The position numbers were made by a program, and so were the translations under genes. Below the pieces are notes generated by a model, which was given only the letters and a program-made list of their open reading frames with translations, had not been told where the DNA came from and searched no databases. From Ruminococcus sp. UBA1394 (lineage in GTDB: Bacteria > Bacillota > Clostridia > Oscillospirales > Ruminococcaceae), in the NCBI GenBank assembly GCA_002305725.1, contig DBQM01000029.1, positions 1 through 43,200 on the forward strand: 43,200 nt of DNA, read 5' to 3'. Below, one piece after another: positions 40,302 to 43,200 of this stretch (the first letter of the stretch is position 1; every line of letters starts with the position of its first letter).

Positions 40302-40342
40302 TTGCCAAACTCCAAAATATATGTTATAATTGGAGCTGGCAA
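40302..40342 (-). promoter_or_regulatory. Inverted repeat over the excisionase-like gene's promoter region
   Basis: TTGCCAAACTCCAA (40302-40315) faces TTGGAGCTGGCAA (40330-40342), with two internal mismatched bases. A TATAAC/TATAAT-like box lies between the arms, so it may be an operator as well as a leader hairpin. 40343-40423 carries no gene. Confidence 0.45.
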
Positions 40343-40423
40343 GTATTTTAGTGTGTTTTTATATATTTGCTTTCAACGTCTTTACTGCGCCAACAGTAAG
40401 GGCGTTATTTTTATATAAGGTTT

Positions 40424-40603
40424 TCATTTTTTTACCTTTTCAGCTGAATTTTCACCGTTTTCTTTACGATATTTATTCGCCCAATAGCGTTTTTGATGCT
40501 CTTTGACCTTTTCCGGATTGGCTTTTCTCCATTCAGACATATATTTTCTTCTTGCAAGAATAGCCATTCTTTCCTCTTCTGATACTGTTTTTAAGTCAAT
40601 CAT
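40424..40603 (-). CDS. Small basic island protein (59 aa)
   Basis: A highly charged, basic 59-residue protein (ILARRKYMSEWRKANPEKVK then EHQKRYWANKYRKEN). This pattern is frequent in phage proteins related to short HNH/NUMOD-like or DNA-binding tails, but no catalytic motif is present. ATG 40603 is preferred since GGAGG lies five bases upstream; ATG 40615 overlaps that site. Function unknown. Confidence 0.62.
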   Translation of the reverse strand: MIDLKTVSEEERMAILARRKYMSEWRKANPEKVKEHQKRYWANKYRKENGENSAEKVKK

Positions 40604-40617
40604 TTTTACCTCCAAAA

Positions 40618-40803
40618 TTATTTTGATTCTTTTTCGGCTGAAAGTTTATCTATTATGCCCTTGATTTCATTGACTTCACTTTCATTAAACGGCTTTCTTA
40701 ATCTGCGTGAAAAGCCGCTGTCCTGCATTTTCATTGCGTCAGCAACTTCCCAGCACTTCAAACCTGCGCCCTTAATCATGCTTTTTACTTCTGCACCAGT
40801 CAT
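40618..40803 (-). CDS. Small HTH protein, early leftward regulator (Cro-like position)
   Basis: A 61-residue protein: MTGAEVKSMIKGAGLKCWEV followed by ADAMKMQDSGFSRRLRKPFN, with an atypical helix-turn-helix of the kind seen in small clostridial phage regulators. ATG 40803 follows GAAAGGAG; the longer frame from 40863 overlaps the promoter. It is the first leftward gene opposite the CI-like repressor, a Cro-like position. Confidence 0.68.
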   Translation of the reverse strand: MTGAEVKSMIKGAGLKCWEVADAMKMQDSGFSRRLRKPFNESEVNEIKGIIDKLSAEKESK

Positions 40804-40834
40804 AAAATGACTCCTTTCTATTTTTGATATTATT

Positions 40835-40863
40835 ATTGTAACACTTGTTTTAAGTTTTGTCAA
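40835..40863 (-). promoter_or_regulatory. Leftward early promoter of the island
   Basis: Minus-strand TTGACA (40863-40858), 17 bp, TACAAT (40840-40835). It drives the HTH, excisionase-like and primase-helicase genes. Confidence 0.8.
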
Positions 40864-40987
40864 CTAAAAATAAATAATATATAAATACAGAATAATTAAT
40901 AAAAAGACGTGAGAATGTATGAGAAAGTGTGAAAAGATACCACCATGGTTTTAAGCAATAAAAAAATTCTTAAAAAAATATTATTGT

Positions 40988-41018
40988 TGTTGACATCAAC
41001 ATCAAATTGTGATATTAT
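40988..41018 (+). promoter_or_regulatory. Promoter and palindromic operator of the CI-like repressor
   Basis: TTGACA (40990-40995), 17 bp, TATTAT (41013-41018). The -35 box is embedded in the perfect 14-bp palindrome TGTTGACATCAACA (40988-41001), a likely autoregulatory operator. Confidence 0.75.
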
Positions 41019-41043
41019 AAAAGAGTAAAAGGAGTTGACTGCA

Positions 41044-41610
41044 ATGGACGAAAAAAATATTTTTGCTGTAAGAATGAAAGAGGCAAGGCAGAAAGCCGAT
41101 ATATCACAGGCAGAACTTTCAAGAAGAACAGGTATAGCACCGGCAACGTTATCAAGCTATGAAGTTACAGAGAATCCAAAGAACCCCACACTTGACAAAG
41201 TTATAGCAATAGCAAAAGCTTTGGACGTTTCTCTTGACTGGCTTTGTGGTTTGGAAAATGAAATAAAAGAGGATAAAGATATTGGATTTGATGAAGTAAT
41301 GAAAGCTCTCTCGTTATTGCTTTCTGTTAACGGTGTGAAATTTGAAACAACAGAAAGCCCAACGAAAGGTGACCCATATTCTGCAATAATGATATACAGT
41401 AACACTATGAATAATTTCTTGTGTGAATATTACAGAATATCCGATTTTGTAAACGATACAGAATACCCCCAATACTTAAAAGACGGGTTGAAAAAAGCAG
41501 TGTTTGAAAAATTCAATAAATATTATATTGAATCTGAAAGCAATAGTATTTGTGCAGACGGCGGAAATGAATGGGATTATATAAACGATGGTTCGGATGT
41601 TCCGTTTTAA
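41044..41610 (+). CDS. CI-like XRE repressor of the island
   Basis: A 188-residue regulator with an N-terminal XRE helix-turn-helix (MKEARQKADISQAELSRRTG, IAPATLSSYE, LDKVIAIAKALDVSLDWLCG) and a C-terminal domain of about 110 residues without the Ser/Lys peptidase signature of LexA-type repressors. So, if induced, it would be by an antirepressor rather than by RecA cleavage. AAAGGAG is nine bases before ATG 41044. It is followed 15 bp later by the integrase and probably co-transcribed, linking maintenance and integration. Confidence 0.82.
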   Translation: MDEKNIFAVRMKEARQKADISQAELSRRTGIAPATLSSYEVTENPKNPTLDKVIAIAKALDVSLDWLCGLENEIKEDKDIGFDEVMKALSLLLSVNGVKFETTESPTKGDPYSAIMIYSNTMNNFLCEYYRISDFVNDTEYPQYLKDGLKKAVFEKFNKYYIESESNSICADGGNEWDYINDGSDVPF

Positions 41611-41625
41611 AGGAGGCTGCCGAAA

Positions 41626-42843
41626 ATGCCCACAATAACCCCACGAAAGAATAAATCCGGCGAAATAATCTCCTACACCATAAGGGTATACCACGGTTAT
41701 GACAGCAAGGGAAAACGCCTGAAACCCTACACCATGACTTACAAACCAGCTCCCGGAATGACAGCCAAACAGATTGACAAGGAACTGCAGAAGATATCCC
41801 TTGACTTTGAGGAACGCTGTCAGAAGGGTATTGCCGGAAACGCTGAGAAGATAACGCTTGAAGAGTTTGCAAAGGTGTACCTTGAAATAAAAAAGCCGTC
41901 TTTTTCTGAGCGCACCTATGACGCATATTCAAAAGCCATTGACAGCTTAATAATTCCGGCTTTGGGTTCGCACAAGATAAGTCAGATAAAACCGGCTCAT
42001 GTTCAGATGTTTGTACAGCAGCTTTGTAATATGCCGAAAAGCAGGGGTAAAAACGGCGAAAAGCTTTCTGAATCATCAGTCAGAAGATACCTTGCAATAT
42101 TACAGTCAATATTCAGACTTGCAGTTAAACAGCGGATAATTACAGAGAGTCCGGCAAAAGCTGAATACCTGGAACTTCCCAGAGTGATACCGCCGAAAAC
42201 AGAGATTTTCTCAAAGCAGGAGGCGGCGAAAATGCTGTCTTATCTGGAAGAAGAAAGCTTGCAGTTTCAAACATTGATACAACTTGCTATTATGACCGGC
42301 GCACGCAGAGGCGAACTTGTGGCGTTAAAATTCAGTGATTTTGATTATGAAAACAACAAAGTGACCATTGAAAGGGCGGCTGTATCAGTGTCGCATCAGC
42401 CGATTATAATAAAACGTCCTAAAGATTATGAGGTCAGAACCGTTGCTGTAAATCCTTACTGCATTGACCTTGTAAAATTGCTGAGAGCCGAAAAGGACAG
42501 ACAGGCGGAACGGCTGGGCAGTCAGTGGCATGAAAACGACTGGCTGTTTACTCAGGATAACGGCGAACTGATGCACCCAAATACGCCGTCAGCTCAGTTT
42601 TCAAAGTTTCTCAAAAAATACGGTATGAATCACAGAAAGTTTCACAGCCTCAGACATACTTCCGCAACATTGCTGTTGTATGGCGGCGTAAATATCAAAC
42701 AGGTACAGGAACGCCTGGGGCATAGCAACCTTGAAACCACTAACAAATATCTCCACTGCATTTCAGAGGCAGACGAACAGGCGGCTAATGTTTTGCAGGA
42801 TATGCTTATTACTCACAAAGTCAAAGAGAAAAAACACGCATAA
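41626..42843 (+). CDS. int: Tyrosine recombinase integrase
   Basis: A 405-residue phage-type integrase. An N-terminal arm-binding domain (MPTITPRKNKSGEIISYTIR...) precedes a SAM-like core-binding domain (about residues 85-185). The catalytic domain has GARRGELVALKFSDFD (Arg), HSLRHTSATLLL (His-x-x-Arg), LGHSNLETTNKYLH (His and the likely Tyr nucleophile). AAAGGAGG precedes ATG. It lies 190 bp from the intact tRNA-Thr, the usual place for a tRNA-targeting integrase. Complete and apparently active. Confidence 0.93.
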   Translation: MPTITPRKNKSGEIISYTIRVYHGYDSKGKRLKPYTMTYKPAPGMTAKQIDKELQKISLDFEERCQKGIAGNAEKITLEEFAKVYLEIKKPSFSERTYDAYSKAIDSLIIPALGSHKISQIKPAHVQMFVQQLCNMPKSRGKNGEKLSESSVRRYLAILQSIFRLAVKQRIITESPAKAEYLELPRVIPPKTEIFSKQEAAKMLSYLEEESLQFQTLIQLAIMTGARRGELVALKFSDFDYENNKVTIERAAVSVSHQPIIIKRPKDYEVRTVAVNPYCIDLVKLLRAEKDRQAERLGSQWHENDWLFTQDNGELMHPNTPSAQFSKFLKKYGMNHRKFHSLRHTSATLLLYGGVNIKQVQERLGHSNLETTNKYLHCISEADEQAANVLQDMLITHKVKEKKHA

Positions 42844-42851
42844 AATAACAA

Positions 42852-42897
42852 AGGAGCAGGATTGCTGAATTAATAGCTTTCCTACTCCTATTCTTTT
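42852..42897 (+). terminator. Terminator after the integrase
   Basis: AGGAGCAGG (42852-42860) pairs with CCTACTCCT (42881-42889, one mismatch), followed by ATTCTTTTATT. Confidence 0.6.
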
Positions 42898-42944
42898 ATT
42901 ATATGGCTGTAACTTTCAGCCGTTTTTAATAGTTTTTTATTTTA

Positions 42945-42965
42945 ATGGCGCACTAATGGCGCACT
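42945..42965 (+). repeat. Right pair of arm-type repeats ATGGCGCACT
   Basis: ATGGCGCACT at 42945-42954 and 42956-42965, an 11-bp period, same orientation as the left pair. TACGCCG/CGGCGTA inverted arms follow (42989-43020). These are probable integrase or excisionase arm sites. Confidence 0.7.
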
Positions 42966-43033
42966 AAAACACTGCAAAATAAAAAGTACGCCGCTTACAT
43001 CAACGTGCAAACGGCGTATCTATGGGATTTATG

Positions 43034-43109
43034 TGGAGCTGAAAATGGGACTTGAACCCACGACTTCCTCATTACGAGTGAGGTACTCTACCAACTGAGT
43101 TATTTCAGC
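43034..43109 (-). tRNA. tRNA-Thr (anticodon CGT)
   Basis: On the minus strand the 76 bases fold into a full cloverleaf: 7-bp acceptor GCTGAAA/TTTCAGC, D-arm with AGTTGGTAGA, anticodon stem CCTCA/TGAGG with loop CTCGTAA (anticodon CGT, threonine), T-arm GTGGG-TTCAAGT-CCCAT, discriminator T and encoded CCA. Its 3' part (43034-43080) is supplied by the island and restores the gene. Beyond it, 43110-43200 shows no gene. Confidence 0.95.
43059..43080. other. Right attachment core (attR-type)
   Basis: The 22-bp stretch covering part of the T-stem, variable loop and anticodon arm of tRNA-Thr is identical to 33796-33817. It marks the crossover region of the integrase. Confidence 0.85.
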
Positions 43110-43200
43110 ATCATTTTAATTTTACCATAAAGTCAAAAATAAGTCAAGTATTTTTGAAGGCCCAGAAATAAAAACCTGTTGGTTTACAATAGATGTGTGA

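Larger units (their letters stand above)
33796..43080. mobile_element. 9.3-kb tRNA-Thr integrative island, phage-satellite-like
   Basis: Bounded by identical 22-bp cores (33796-33817 and 43059-43080) inside a tRNA fragment and an intact tRNA-Thr gene. It carries a tyrosine integrase next to the intact tRNA, a CI-like repressor, a divergent HTH gene, an excisionase-like gene, a primase-helicase, iterons, a truncated sigma-like gene, small phage-type proteins and an XRE/zeta pair. No structural, packaging, relaxase or type IV secretion gene is visible. This layout resembles phage-inducible chromosomal islands or replicative genomic islands; which one cannot be settled from sequence alone. Confidence 0.85.

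Noticed and set aside
33796..43080. Island as an integrative conjugative element
   Set aside because: No relaxase, coupling protein or type IV secretion gene is present.
33796..43080. Island as a complete prophage
   Set aside because: At 9.3 kb it has no capsid, portal, terminase, tail or lysis genes.

Overview
The window reads as chromosome from a low-GC, anaerobic, fibre-degrading Firmicute of the Ruminococcus type (Oscillospiraceae). The evidence is a trimeric bifurcating-type [FeFe] hydrogenase, three secreted proteins ending in dockerin modules (cellulosome parts), a GH74-type xyloglucanase, a complete spoIIIA sporulation operon, and a clostridial housekeeping order (asp23-nusB-xseAB-ispA-dxs-tlyA-nadK-argR-recN). 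The genus is inferred; no 16S or marker comparison was possible.

Layout. 1-5.7 kb: a cut-off HATPase/anti-sigma-like gene, pnuC behind a terminator-controlled leader, and the hydC-hydB-hydA operon. 5.8-8.9 kb: a CarD-like regulator, then a dockerin-bearing CE3-like esterase and an SGNH lipoprotein, probably two tiers of polysaccharide deacetylation. 9.0-14.7 kb: hpf with a long structured leader, then spoIIIAA-AH with an odd palindromic spacer between AB and AC. 14.8-26.9 kb: one long, tightly packed housekeeping run for envelope stress, rRNA antitermination, exonuclease VII, isoprenoid synthesis, NAD kinase, ArgR, RecN and two primosome-type proteins. 26.9-32.2 kb: an accessory fibre-degradation block with a dockerin-tagged solute-binding-like protein, a dockerin-tagged Ig-like protein and a GH74 protein with no signal peptide. 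32.3-33.6 kb: a palindromic repeat and a small minus-strand operon (immunity-like protein, then nicotinamidase).

33.8-43.1 kb is a 9.3-kb integrative island in tRNA-Thr(CGT). An intact tRNA gene lies at the right end and a decayed 3' fragment of it at the left end, sharing an identical 22-bp core. The tyrosine integrase sits next to the intact tRNA, and paired ATGGCGCACT arm-like repeats sit at both ends. A divergent switch (CI-like repressor to the right, HTH gene to the left) controls a leftward replication module: an excisionase-like protein and a primase-VapE-type helicase, followed by a cluster of TACTAC iterons. No capsid, portal, terminase or relaxase gene is visible, so the layout resembles a phage satellite (PICI-like) or a replicating genomic island. 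Left-end cargo is an XRE/zeta-kinase pair and a rightward operon ending in three translationally coupled, mutually similar microproteins of 33-42 residues.

The most unusual signal is a three-copy repeat of about 80-125 bp. It ends in a hairpin whose stem covaries between copies while its GTCA loop stays fixed. Two copies replace internal pieces of island genes and the third abuts the displaced tRNA fragment. Other points of note are the microprotein cassette, the hpf and pnuC leaders, and the dockerin fused to a solute-binding-type protein.
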